Shown here: one piece after another, positions 1 to 7,416 of the stretch
Position numbering within the stretch: the first letter of the stretch is position 1
How the letters are laid out: the number at the start of each line of letters is the position of its first letter
From: Solirubrobacterales bacterium
GTDB taxonomy: Bacteria > Actinomycetota > Thermoleophilia > Solirubrobacterales > 70-9
Assembly (NCBI GenBank): GCA_017882505.1
Contig: JADGPJ010000002.1
Coordinates: 17,073-81,072 of the forward strand
DNA length: 64,000 nucleotides
Direction: 5' to 3'
The notes under the pieces: generated by a model
What the model saw: the letters and a program-made list of their open reading frames with translations, nothing else
Databases searched by the model: none
Told to the model about the DNA's origin: nothing
Program-made: the position numbers and the translations under genes

Positions 1-710
1 ATCTCGATCCGGACCGGCCGTTCCTCGCCCGCCTCGATCCGCACCTCGTCGATCGCCGCGGCCGAGATCGAGTGGATCCCCTCGTGGCCGGCCTCGATCG
101 GGATCCGGGTCCGGCCCTGGGCCATGTCGAGCGCATCGGCGACCCGGACCACCCCGGCCTCGAGCGTGTAGGGCTCGCCGCGGCGGCGGTGGCCGATGAT
201 CGCGTGGAGGATCTCGGAGGCGACGATCGTGCGCTCGGGCTCCTTGTAGGAGCTCGCCAGCAGCCGTTCGAGGGCGCCGCTGGCGAGGAATAGCGAGTAG
301 GCCTCGTGGTCGGCGCGGTGGATCGACATGCCGACGTCATGCAGGAGCGCCCCGCCGGCGACGACGACCTCGGCGTCGCGATCCTTCATCCCGTGGTCGG
401 CGACGATCGCCGGCTCGACCCCGGCCTTGACCAGCAGCCGCAGCAGCCGCAGAGAGATGTTGAGGACGATCTGCATGTGGACCCAGGAGTGGTCCGACAT
501 CCCCAGCCGCTCGGCGTGGACCTGGGCCATGTACCACCAGGCCCGCACCTGCTCGTCGTCATTGACCGCATCGAGGAAGCCCTCGAGCTTGCGGTTGCCG
601 CGGGTCGGCGCCCGCACCTTCGCCTCGGCGACCGCCTCTTTCGGCGGCTTGCGACTCGGCCCGCCGGGATCAGGCGCCGGGATCTGCTCCTCGGGCGTCA
701 TTGCCGCCAT
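1..710 (-). CDS. HD-domain phosphohydrolase-like protein, C-terminus outside window
   Basis: An open frame on the minus strand runs from an ATG at 710 (a second in-frame ATG is at 701) off the left edge of the window, giving at least 236 residues with no stop. A metal-binding HD signature, LLHDVGM, lies in the middle, followed by IHRADHE and a conserved-looking HAIIGHRR segment. An upstream HSWVH supplies a further possible His ligand. This arrangement fits HD-superfamily phosphohydrolases, whose substrates are usually nucleotides or phosphoesters. The substrate cannot be told from sequence. The N-terminus is Pro/Lys-rich and probably disordered. No good Shine-Dalgarno decides between the two ATGs. 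The gene is convergent with nothing and runs in the same direction as the Rpf-like gene upstream of it. Confidence 0.75.
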   Translation of the reverse strand, partial: MAAMTPEEQIPAPDPGGPSRKPPKEAVAEAKVRAPTRGNRKLEGFLDAVNDDEQVRAWWYMAQVHAERLGMSDHSWVHMQIVLNISLRLLRLLVKAGVEPAIVADHGMKDRDAEVVVAGGALLHDVGMSIHRADHEAYSLFLASGALERLLASSYKEPERTIVASEILHAIIGHRRRGEPYTLEAGVVRVADALDMAQGRTRIPIEAGHEGIHSISAAAIDEVRIEAGEERPVRIE

Positions 711-745
711 CGTAGGGAAGGGGTCGGGTGCCCCCGACGGGGCGC

Positions 746-1237
746 TCAGCCGCAGACGGGCCAGGGGCTGGAGCCAGAGCGCGAGTACAGCAGCGCGGCG
801 CGGTAGTCCTGCTCGGCCTCCGGGGCGGCGGCGGGGTCGCCGTGGCCGCCGACCGATTCCCAGGTTCCGTAGTCGAACTGGTATTTGCCGCGGTAGGTGC
901 CGTCGGAAGAAACGGCTTTCGGATCGCCGCCCGACTCGCAGGCCGCGATCGATTCGAGCGTCTCGATCGAGACGCCGCCCGGCAGAGTGGCGAAGGCCTC
1001 GCGACGTTCCCGGCGCTTCGTCTCGCGTTCCTGGACGTGGACCCGGTGCGCGATCTGGTGAGCCAGGCGCTGGAAGCGGTCGACGGGGGCTCGCGGCGGA
1101 GCGAGGGCGACGGCCTTGAAGTCGCCGACGGCGGCCTTGGCGTCGGCGCCGCCGGTCCCGCTCGCCGCCAGGGCGGCGGCCGGAAAGACGAGGGCGGCGG
1201 TCACGAACGCGACGATATATTTGCGTTTGATGAGCAA
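746..1237 (-). CDS. Secreted Rpf-like / transglycosylase-like protein
   Basis: This is a 163-residue exported protein. The first ~24 residues form a signal peptide (basic start, hydrophobic core, Ala-rich cleavage region). A basic spacer follows, and the C-terminal ~70 residues make a resuscitation-promoting-factor-type transglycosylase fold: IAACESGGDPKAV contains the catalytic Glu, followed by YRGKYQFDYGTWESVGG. Rpf proteins are lysozyme-like muralytic enzymes that cleave peptidoglycan outside the cell. The frame opens with TTG at 1237 because no ATG or GTG is available, so the exact start is uncertain. A CRP/FNR-type palindrome lies about 35-50 bp upstream. The cysteine in CES and the terminal PVCG Cys may form the disulfide seen in this family. 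Confidence 0.85.
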   Translation of the reverse strand: MLIKRKYIVAFVTAALVFPAAALAASGTGGADAKAAVGDFKAVALAPPRAPVDRFQRLAHQIAHRVHVQERETKRRERREAFATLPGGVSIETLESIAACESGGDPKAVSSDGTYRGKYQFDYGTWESVGGHGDPAAAPEAEQDYRAALLYSRSGSSPWPVCG

Positions 1238-1272
1238 GCGGTGAACCGTTGCAGGTCATCACTGCTCCAATG

Positions 1273-1288
1273 TGTGCGCCCAATCACA
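1273..1288 (-). promoter_or_regulatory. CRP/FNR-type operator upstream of Rpf-like gene
   Basis: On the minus strand the 16 bases read TGTGATTGGGCGCACA, one mismatch from the CRP consensus TGTGA-N6-TCACA. The symmetry extends to 20 bp (1271-1290). The centre is about 43 bp upstream of the TTG start of the Rpf-like gene. In Mycobacterium tuberculosis the CRP-family regulator Rv3676 controls rpfA through this type of site (established knowledge). Function here is inferred from sequence and position only. Confidence 0.45.
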
Positions 1289-1430
1289 CAAGGATCTTCG
1301 GTCCGAACCCGCCATCATTGCCGCGAGATGGCCGAGCACTCGACCTCACGCCTGCTTCTTCAGCTGGTCGGCGCGACCGCACGATCGTCTTCTGATCCAC
1401 CTCCCCCCGCGCCACCCGGTGGGCAGCCAA

Positions 1431-1448
1431 ACTGGCTGACTGGCCAGT
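1431..1448. promoter_or_regulatory. Inverted repeat upstream of P450 gene
   Basis: ACTGGC and GCCAGT arms are separated by 6 bp, and the last ten bases, ACTGGCCAGT, form a perfect palindrome. The element ends 22 bp before the P450 start codon in the 233-bp gap between the divergent Rpf-like and P450 genes. It could be a repressor operator, but no cognate regulator is adjacent. Confidence 0.3.
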
Positions 1449-1470
1449 GATCCCTTAGTGTCTGGACGAG

Positions 1471-2814
1471 ATGGAGCAGGCCACTCTCCCCCACCCCTCC
1501 CGGACCGACACCAATTCGCCGCCGCCAGGGTCGAACGCACCCGCTTTCCTGCAGGGCATCCGCTACATACGCGACCCGCTCGGCGTTCTCACCGACCTCC
1601 GCCGGCGCTACGGCGACGTCTTCACGGTCCGTTTCCCCTTCTTCGGCCGCATCGTCTACGTCGCCAGCCCGGAGCTGGTCAAAGAGGTCTTCACGGGGTC
1701 GCCGGCCGTGTTCCACGCCGGTGAAGCGAACGCGACCGTGCTCGAGCCGGCGCTGGGCCCGAACTCGGTCCTCACCCTCGACGACGAGCCCCACTTGCAG
1801 CAGCGCAAGCTGCTGCTGCCGCCGTTCCACGGCGAGCGGGTGCGCCGCTACGGCGAGCTGATCCGCGAGGTGACCAGGCGTGAGATGGCGAGCTGGCCGG
1901 TGGGCGAGCCGTTCGCGCTGCGGCCCCACGCCCAGAAGATCACCCTGACGGTGATCCTACGCGCCGTCTTCGGCATCGAGGACGTGCGGCGCATCGACCG
2001 CGCCACCGTCCTCCTCGACGCGTTCAGCGCCCGCGTCTCGCTGATCACCAAGTTCCCCAACCTGCGCCGCGACCTGGGGCCGGTCAGCCCCTGGCGGCGC
2101 TTCCTCAAGGCCCGCGCCGCGCTCGACGAGTTCCTCTACGAGGAGATCTCGATCCGCCGCGGCGAAGCCGGCGGCGAGGAGCGCGACGACGTCCTCTCGC
2201 TGCTGCTGGAAGCGCGCCACGACGACGGCAGCCCGATGAGCGACGAAGAACTGCGCGACGAGCTGCTGACCGTGGTCGGCGCCGGCCACGAGACGACGGC
2301 GACGGCGCTGGCCTGGGCGATGGAGCGGCTACTGCGGAACCCCCGCGTGCTCGCCCGCCTGCGGGAGTCGCTCGTCGCCGGCGAGGACGACTACCTCGAG
2401 GCGACGGTGAAAGAGACGCTGCGGGCGCGGCCGGTGATCATCGACGTCGCCCGCAAGCTGACCGCCCCGGCTCGCGTCGCCGGCTACGAGCTCCCCGCCG
2501 GCAGCTTCGTCCTGCCGGCGATCGGTGCCCTCCACTATCGCGAGGACGTGTTTCCCGAGCCGGATGAGTTCCGCCCCGAGCGCTTCCTCGACGGCAAGGC
2601 CGACAACTACGCCTGGATCCCCTTCGGCGGCGGCATCCGCCGCTGCATCGGCGCCGCCTTCGCCGAGTACGAGATGCGGATCGTCCTGCGCGAGTTCGTC
2701 GAGCGCGCCGAGCTGAGCGCGCCCGACTCGCGGCCCGAGCGGGTGCGGATTCGGCACATCACCCTGGCGCCGCAGCGGGGGACGCGAGTCCAGCTCGAGC
2801 GGCCGCTGAGCTAG
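1471..2814 (+). CDS. Cytochrome P450
   Basis: This is a soluble 447-residue heme monooxygenase of normal bacterial P450 length. Diagnostic motifs appear in order: the I-helix oxygen-activation motif AGHETT near residue 270; the K-helix ExxR as ETLR; the PERF motif; and the heme loop FGGGIRRCIG with the thiolate Cys near residue 392. The substrate is not evident. There is no signal peptide. Electrons would normally come from a ferredoxin and ferredoxin reductase. A P450-type CxxHxxC ferredoxin and its reductase are encoded about 13 kb away, but partnership is only inference. The stop codon lies in a CTAG that also supplies the stop of the convergent ABC-F gene. Confidence 0.95.
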   Translation: MEQATLPHPSRTDTNSPPPGSNAPAFLQGIRYIRDPLGVLTDLRRRYGDVFTVRFPFFGRIVYVASPELVKEVFTGSPAVFHAGEANATVLEPALGPNSVLTLDDEPHLQQRKLLLPPFHGERVRRYGELIREVTRREMASWPVGEPFALRPHAQKITLTVILRAVFGIEDVRRIDRATVLLDAFSARVSLITKFPNLRRDLGPVSPWRRFLKARAALDEFLYEEISIRRGEAGGEERDDVLSLLLEARHDDGSPMSDEELRDELLTVVGAGHETTATALAWAMERLLRNPRVLARLRESLVAGEDDYLEATVKETLRARPVIIDVARKLTAPARVAGYELPAGSFVLPAIGALHYREDVFPEPDEFRPERFLDGKADNYAWIPFGGGIRRCIGAAFAEYEMRIVLREFVERAELSAPDSRPERVRIRHITLAPQRGTRVQLERPLS

Positions 2815-4712
2815 CCGGCGGGGGTGCCCGACTCGGCAGTCGCCTGCGCCTTTTCCCACTGCCCGAAGAGGTCTTCGAGTGAGCGCTTGGCCTCCTTGTG
2901 GCGCTCGTTCGCCCGCTCGGCGCGGCCGGGGCTCGACCAGGCGGCGGGATCGGCCAGCTCCTCCTCGACCTCCTTCAGTTCAGCTTCGGCGCGCTCGATC
3001 CGCTCCTCGAGCCGGGCCGCTTTGCGCGCCGCCTTCTGCTCGGGTTTGGCGCCGCGGCGCTTGCGGCCGCCGCCGGACCCGGCCGGCTTCGCCGCCGCGG
3101 CGGTGGCCGAGGACTGCTCGTCGCGGCGGCGCTGGTACTCCGCCCAGCCGCTGGGGTAGCTCGTCAGCCGACCGTCCTCGCAGACCAGAGTGCGACTGCC
3201 GACGGCCTCGAGCAGGGCGCGGTCGTGGGAGACGAGGACGATCGCGCCCTCGAACTCGATCAGCGCGTCCTCGAGCGCCTCGCGGCTCTCGATGTCGAGG
3301 TGGTTGGTGGGCTCGTCGAGGATCAGGACGTTGGCGCCGGAGGCGACCAGGATCGCCAGCGAGAGGCGCCGCTGCTCGCCGCCGGAGATGTCGCTGAGCT
3401 GCTTCTCGGCGTCGGCGCCGGAGAAGAGGAAGCCGCCGAGAAGCGCCCGCGCCTTCGGGCCGGCGAGGCCGGTCTCGCGCTGGGCGGCGTCGAGGACGGT
3501 GCCCTCCCCCGCCGCGGTGTCGGCGTGCTGGGAGAGGTACCCGAGCCTGACGTTGTGGCCGGTGCGGACGCTGCCCGAGGCTGGCTCGCGACGGCCTGCG
3601 AGGGTCTCGATCAGGGTCGTCTTGCCGCTGCCGTTGGAGCCGACCAGGACGACGTGCTCACCGCGTTCGACTTCCAGCTCGGCGCCGGAGAGCAGGACCC
3701 GGCCCGGCACCTCGATCCTCCCTTTGACCAGTTTCAGCACCACCCGGCCGGGGCGCTCGGGCGGCTTGAAGGAGAAGCGCAGCTTGCGGGTGTCGCGGCG
3801 TTCGGCCTGCGGTCCGCTGCGCTTCTTCTTGTCGATCTGTTTGATCCGCGACTGCGCCTGTTTCGCCTTTGTCGCCTTGTAGCGGAAGCGCTCGACGAAG
3901 CGCTCCATCCGCTCGATCTCCGCCTGCTGGCGATCGATCGCTTTGCCAAGGGCTATCTGGCGCGCCGCCTGCTCCTGGCGCCAGGCGTGCCAGGGGCCGG
4001 CGAAGAAGCGCGCCCGCTGCGCCTCCAGCTCCAGCACCGAGGTGCCGACGGCCTCGAGGAACCAGCGGTCGTGGGCGACCAGGACCACGGCGGCGTCGAG
4101 GTCGACGAGATAGCCCTCGAGCCACTCCAGCGAGGGAATGTCGAGGTGGTTCGTCGGCTCGTCGAGCAGCAGCAGATCGGGCTTGGTCGCCAGCGCCCGC
4201 GCCAGCGAGGCCCGCGTCAGCTCGCCGCCGGAGAAGGTCGAGAGCGAGCGCTCGGACTGCTCCAGGCCGAAGCCGAGCCCGCGCAGGACCGCGAGGACGT
4301 CGTCGCGCCAGCGGTAGCCGCCGCCGGCTTCGAGCCGCTGCTGCGCCGCCGCATAGGCGGCCATCGTCTCCTCGCCGGCGTCCTCGGACATCTGCCCCTC
4401 GAGCCGCTCCAGCTCCTTCTCGGTCTCGAGCATGTCGTTGCGGCCGGAGAAGACGTAGTCGCCGAGCGTGGCCTTCGATTCGCGCGGCGGCCGCTGGTCG
4501 TGCAGCGCCAGCCGCGCTCCCCGCTGCACGGTCAACGAGCCGGTGTCGGGCGTGAGCTCGCCGGCGAGGACCCGCAGCAGGGTCGACTTGCCGGCGCCGT
4601 TGCGCCCGGACAGGGTCATCCGCTCTCCCGGCTCGAGCTTGAAGGAGACGTCGGCGAACAGCAGCTTGCCGCCGACGTGGACGTCCAGTGAGGTTGCGGT
4701 TGCGATAGCCAT
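2811..4712 (-). CDS. ABC-F family ATPase (energy-dependent translational regulator type)
   Basis: This is a soluble protein of 633 residues with two ABC nucleotide-binding domains and no membrane segment. The first has Walker A GRNGAGKS, signature FSGGE and Walker B DEPTNHLD. The second has GSNGSGKT, ISGGE and DEPTNHLD. A charged helical linker sits between them and a Lys/Glu-rich coiled coil ends the protein, as in Uup/EttA-type ABC-F proteins that act on ribosomes or give antibiotic resistance. The ATG at 4712 (MAIATATSLDV) is preferred over a longer frame because the longer one would run into the divergent osmC-like start at 4762. The exact ABC-F subclass is not determinable here. Confidence 0.92.
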   Translation of the reverse strand: MAIATATSLDVHVGGKLLFADVSFKLEPGERMTLSGRNGAGKSTLLRVLAGELTPDTGSLTVQRGARLALHDQRPPRESKATLGDYVFSGRNDMLETEKELERLEGQMSEDAGEETMAAYAAAQQRLEAGGGYRWRDDVLAVLRGLGFGLEQSERSLSTFSGGELTRASLARALATKPDLLLLDEPTNHLDIPSLEWLEGYLVDLDAAVVLVAHDRWFLEAVGTSVLELEAQRARFFAGPWHAWRQEQAARQIALGKAIDRQQAEIERMERFVERFRYKATKAKQAQSRIKQIDKKKRSGPQAERRDTRKLRFSFKPPERPGRVVLKLVKGRIEVPGRVLLSGAELEVERGEHVVLVGSNGSGKTTLIETLAGRREPASGSVRTGHNVRLGYLSQHADTAAGEGTVLDAAQRETGLAGPKARALLGGFLFSGADAEKQLSDISGGEQRRLSLAILVASGANVLILDEPTNHLDIESREALEDALIEFEGAIVLVSHDRALLEAVGSRTLVCEDGRLTSYPSGWAEYQRRRDEQSSATAAAAKPAGSGGGRKRRGAKPEQKAARKAARLEERIERAEAELKEVEEELADPAAWSSPGRAERANERHKEAKRSLEDLFGQWEKAQATAESGTPAG

Positions 4713-4761
4713 GGTCGTGTCGCGATGAACCTCGCGACTTCTTCGAGCGTAACCTTCGAGC

Positions 4762-5274
4762 ATGGACCGTGATCAGCTGAGGGCGATTCAGGCCCCGATC
4801 AAGGAGAGCTACGAAGCCTCTCCCGAGAGCGCCGTCGTCACCCTCGAGGCTTCGGGAAGCCTCGGCGACGGCATCTCCTGCTCGGTCCAGACCGGCCGCG
4901 CGATCGCCGAGGCGGGCCTCCACCCCGCCTCCGGCGGCGACGGCACCCTGCTCTGCTCGGGGGACATGCTGCTCGAGGCGCTCGTCGCCTGCGCCGGGGT
5001 GACCCTGCGCGCCGTCGCGACCTCGATCGGGATCGTGGTCGAGTCCGGGCGGGTCCACGCCGAGGGCGACCTCGACTTCCGCGGCACCCTCGCGGTCGAC
5101 CGCGAGGCGCCGGTCGGGTTCCGGAACATCCGGCTCGCCTTCGAGCTCGACACCGACGCCGACCAGGAGCAGCTCGACACCCTGCTGAAGCTCACCGAGC
5201 GCTACTGCGTCGTCTTCCAGACGCTGGCGAGCCCGCCCGCGCTCTCGGCGACGGCCGTGGCCGCCGTCAGCTGA
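4762..5274 (+). CDS. OsmC family protein
   Basis: A 170-residue protein of the OsmC/Ohr fold. Both family cysteines are present: one in LVACAGVT near residue 76 and one in RYCVVFQT near residue 147. OsmC proteins reduce organic hydroperoxides with these thiols, in the cytoplasm. The first ~25 residues (alternating charged and polar) precede the domain. It is divergent from the ABC-F gene with about 50 bp between starts. I cannot tell from sequence whether it is a true peroxidase or one of the functionally unassigned OsmC subfamilies. Confidence 0.85.
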   Translation: MDRDQLRAIQAPIKESYEASPESAVVTLEASGSLGDGISCSVQTGRAIAEAGLHPASGGDGTLLCSGDMLLEALVACAGVTLRAVATSIGIVVESGRVHAEGDLDFRGTLAVDREAPVGFRNIRLAFELDTDADQEQLDTLLKLTERYCVVFQTLASPPALSATAVAAVS

Positions 5275-5337
5275 GACCCGGCGCCCGTCACGCGGCTGCT
5301 GCCTGTATCCCTGTGGGCGACAAGTGGCAACCGCACC

Positions 5338-5886
5338 CTAGCCGGCCGCGCAGTGCTTGGCGGCGATCTGCGCGACCGTGCCCATGGTCCGCATCGTCCC
5401 CTTGCCAAGGGAGCTGTCGATTGCCTTCAGGTCGAGGTCGGAGTCGATCGTGCCGCCGCTCGGCAGCCAGTAGAGCTCGCGACCCTCGATCGCCAGCAGG
5501 TCCTCGCCGGTGGCGAGGCCGAGCACGGTCTTACGGGCTTTCGCCGTCGGTCTATTCGTCAACAGCAAGACCTGGAGCTTGCCGCTGGACGCCGCCACCA
5601 GGTTTGCCTCGAACGGTTCGCGGGCCGCGATCGACTCGACCTCGGCGGCGCTGCGGAGGAAGACCGGGACGTCGTAGCCGAGGCCGCCGACCAGGCCGGA
5701 TTCGATCGTCTTCGTCAACGCCGCCTCGCTCTCGCCGCCTTCGGAGCCAAAGATGACGTTGCCGCTGGCGCGGAAGGTGGCCACGTCGGCGAAGCCGAGC
5801 TGCTCGAACTCGACTCGCAGCTCGGGGTTCTTGATGCGGCGGTTGCCGAGATTCATGCCCCGCAGGAAGGCGACGTAGCGGTCGAT
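5338..5886 (-). CDS. DUF1697 family protein, start codon unclear
   Basis: The frame encodes a DUF1697 domain beginning YVAFLRGMNLGN, with the typical TFRASGNVIF block and a C-terminal KGTMRTMGTV segment. Its function is unknown. The stop is at 5338. The conserved YVAFLRG must lie inside the protein, yet no in-frame ATG, GTG or TTG occurs between it and the coding region of the divergent mug gene. The only short-range candidates are ATC at 5886 or CTG at 5943. An internal ATG at 5856 would delete the conserved N-terminus. A 46-bp palindrome covers 5901-5946 right upstream. Either a rare start codon is used or the 5' end has been altered. Confidence 0.7.
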   Translation of the reverse strand: MDRYVAFLRGMNLGNRRIKNPELRVEFEQLGFADVATFRASGNVIFGSEGGESEAALTKTIESGLVGGLGYDVPVFLRSAAEVESIAAREPFEANLVAASSGKLQVLLLTNRPTAKARKTVLGLATGEDLLAIEGRELYWLPSGGTIDSDLDLKAIDSSLGKGTMRTMGTVAQIAAKHCAAG

Positions 5887-5900
5887 CGCGACACCGTAGC

Positions 5901-5946
5901 CGCCTGAAGCATTGTGGGTGCCATGGCCACCGCAATGCTTCAGGCG
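5901..5946. repeat. 46-bp near-perfect palindrome between divergent genes
   Basis: The left arm CGCCTGAAGCATTG (5901-5914) and the right arm (5933-5946) are exact reverse complements. The 18 bp between them are themselves almost palindromic around CCATGG. The element sits between DUF1697 (minus) and mug (plus), 18 bp before the mug start. It could be an operator for a dimeric regulator or a hairpin in either 5' leader. Confidence 0.75.
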
Positions 5947-5964
5947 CGGCGATAGCGTTGGGCG

Positions 5965-6465
5965 ATGGATCCGATCCTCCCCGACCTGCTCGGACCCGGC
6001 CTTCCGCTCGTCTTCTGCGGCAGCGCCGCCGGCACCGCGTCGGCGCGCGCCGGCGCCTACTACGCGGGACCCGGAAACGTCTTCTGGGAGGCCCTTTACG
6101 AGGTCGGCCTGACGCCCGAGCTTCTGTTCCCAGGCGAATTCCGCCGCCTGCCGGAGTTCGGCATCGGCCTCACCGACCTCTGCAAGGTCAGACACGGATC
6201 CGACGCCGAGATCGGCGCCGACTACGACGTCGACCGGCTGCGAGCCGCGATCGCCGAGGCCGAACCGGCCCGCCTCGCCTTCAACGGCAAGAGCGCCGCC
6301 CGGGCCGCGCTCGAAGCGGCGGTCGGATACGGCGTGCAGGAGGAGACGATCGGCGGCGCCGAGGTCTGGGTGCTGCCGTCGACCTCCGGCAGGGCTCGCC
6401 GCTTCTGGAAGATCGAGCCCTGGCGCGAGCTGGCCGAGGCGGTAGCGGGAGACGGCGCCCGATGA
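5965..6465 (+). CDS. Mug-like mismatch-specific uracil/thymine-DNA glycosylase
   Basis: A 166-residue protein of the uracil-DNA glycosylase superfamily, closest by eye to the Mug (G:T/U mismatch) family. The N-terminal active-site region reads VFCGSAAG, replacing the usual GINPG, followed by YYAGPGNVFW, which lines the base pocket in Mug proteins. The C-terminal minor-groove motif is VLPSTSGRAR. Such enzymes remove uracil or deaminated bases from DNA in the cytoplasm. The changed active-site motif could mark a hypoxanthine- or ethenocytosine-preferring subgroup, which I cannot settle. Its stop overlaps the start of the decayed peroxiredoxin in an ATGA arrangement. Confidence 0.85.
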   Translation: MDPILPDLLGPGLPLVFCGSAAGTASARAGAYYAGPGNVFWEALYEVGLTPELLFPGEFRRLPEFGIGLTDLCKVRHGSDAEIGADYDVDRLRAAIAEAEPARLAFNGKSAARAALEAAVGYGVQEETIGGAEVWVLPSTSGRARRFWKIEPWRELAEAVAGDGAR

Positions 6466-6684
6466 GCGACTACTGGGCGGTGCCAGCCGACCTGCCGGTA
6501 CCCGAGGACGACGGCGCCGCCGACCACCTGCCGGGCCTCACCGTACCCGCCCTGGCGCCGCCCGTCGTCGGGGCAGCGCCAGGACGGCGCCGACCAGGCC
6601 GAGTTCTCGCAGCGCGACCCGCCCGACCGCGACGCCGCCGAGGTGCTCGCCTGGCTCGCGGCGGACGACGGGCGCCCCGGCTGA
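6462..6684 (+). pseudogene. Decayed peroxiredoxin (AhpC/TSA type) fragment
   Basis: The start is an ATG overlapping the mug stop. The first ~33 codons read like the N-terminus of a thioredoxin-fold peroxiredoxin (PVPEDDGAADHLPGLTVP). The frame then changes. In a different plus-strand frame, a tail DPPDRDAAEVLAWL runs to a TGA at 6682-6684 and resembles the C-terminal PPDRNAAEVLAWL helix of these proteins. Roughly 100 residues between the two ends, including the peroxidatic Cys, are absent. I interpret this as an internal deletion plus frameshift. The family assignment is from memory of the family, not a search. Confidence 0.55.
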
Positions 6685-6820
6685 GCTGGGCGCCGGCCGT
6701 CAGGTGGACAGCGCTCGGCGTCCGAGACCGCTCCACATCTGCACGAACTCCCCTTAAGCGGACCTTTACCGCTGCCCAAGCCGCGCTCTAAGTTGTCGTG
6801 AGAAATCTCGCTTAATTGCG

Positions 6821-6848
6821 CAGCCGCCGGCCCTTGGGCCGGCGGCTG
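6821..6848 (-). terminator. Intrinsic-type terminator of ssrA
   Basis: Two perfectly complementary 13-nt arms, 6821-6833 and 6836-6848, are separated by TT and form a very stable GC hairpin. The hairpin begins 5 nt past the 3' end of tmRNA. On the minus strand it is followed by CGCAATTAAGC, a weak T-poor tail, so termination may depend mainly on the stem. Confidence 0.75.
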
Positions 6849-6853
6849 ATTGA

Positions 6854-7214
6854 TGGAGGCGCCGAGATTCGAACTCGGATCCGCGGACGCGGCGCGAGGG
6901 TGTCTACAGGTTTAGCTGGCGCTTGATTCTCGTCTCCCGGGGTCCGCGCCAGCAGGCACTACGGGAGACACAGCCCTCTGAAATTTCCCCTGGAAGACGG
7001 GGCGATCCGCCTGGGTGAGCCCGCATTCTGAAGCCGGCTCCCCTCCCTGCGGGCGAGGGAGGACCGACTCTCACAGCGCTTAGGTTCTAGCTAAGCGGCG
7101 AGGGCGAACTCATGGTCCGCACGTATTGGTTTGTGCCGGGGTTTAACGAGGCCTCCGGCAACCTCGACCTGCAACCTTTCGCACGAATCGACCACGTCGA
7201 AGCCTGTCGCCCCC
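6854..7214 (-). ncRNA. ssrA: tmRNA (transfer-messenger RNA)
   Basis: This RNA rescues stalled ribosomes together with SmpB. The 5' end GGGGGCG pairs with CGCCTCC near the 3' end to form the 7-bp acceptor stem. The T arm is CCGAG-TTCGAAT-CTCGG. The genome encodes TCA instead of CCA after the discriminator A, so CCA must be added. By alignment to E. coli tmRNA, the resume codon is GCG, and the encoded tag is ADHEFALAA followed by TAG at about 7090, ending in the usual ALAA degron. Pseudoknot-forming GC stems fill the middle. smpB lies 2.2 kb away on the same strand. Confidence 0.95.
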
Positions 7215-7232
7215 GTGCGCACTGCGCTTTGA

Positions 7233-7238
7233 ATTGTA
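7233..7238 (-). promoter_or_regulatory. Candidate -10 element of ssrA
   Basis: TACAAT on the minus strand lies 19 nt before the mature tmRNA 5' end, which is acceptable because tmRNA has a 5' leader removed by RNase P. No convincing TTGACA is found 17 nt further upstream. Confidence 0.3.
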
Positions 7239-7260
7239 CGGTGTCGGGAATGGCGGGGGT

Positions 7261-7416
7261 GTGAGCGAGAAGGTCTACGACGCGATCGTGCTCGGAGCGG
7301 GGCCCGCCGGCGAGGTCTGCGCCGGGCGCCTGGCGGACGCGGACGGCCTCGACGGTGTCCGTGCCTGGAACAACCGGCAGGCGACTACCGCCAAGCGGAG
7401 AAAGAGGCGTCGTTAG
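7261..7416 (+). pseudogene. N-terminal remnant of an FAD/NAD(P) disulfide oxidoreductase
   Basis: A GTG-started frame of 51 codons begins with a good FAD-binding motif: YDAIVLGAGPAGEVCAGRL contains GxGxxG. It then departs into a basic, low-complexity tail and stops. Full-length flavoproteins of this class (lipoamide dehydrogenase or mercuric reductase like) need about 450 residues, with a CxxxxC redox centre just after this point, which is missing. The fragment is divergent from ssrA and converges on the HhH protein gene with a 4-nt overlap. Most likely a relic left by deletion. A functional micropeptide cannot be excluded. Confidence 0.6.

Noticed and set aside
1238-1470. A c-di-AMP (ydaO) riboswitch upstream of the Rpf-like gene
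   Set aside because: This riboswitch is common before actinobacterial rpf genes, but I could not find its conserved core in this 233-bp gap. A CRP-like site explains the visible symmetry better.
6854-6930. A tRNA-like T arm and acceptor near 6860, considered as a separate tRNA
   Set aside because: There is no anticodon arm nearby. The 5' acceptor half lies 350 nt away, so it is the tRNA domain of tmRNA.
6854-7416. Integrated mobile element at the ssrA 3' end
   Set aside because: No integrase, no second copy of the tmRNA 3' end and no composition change were seen; only two decayed host-like genes.
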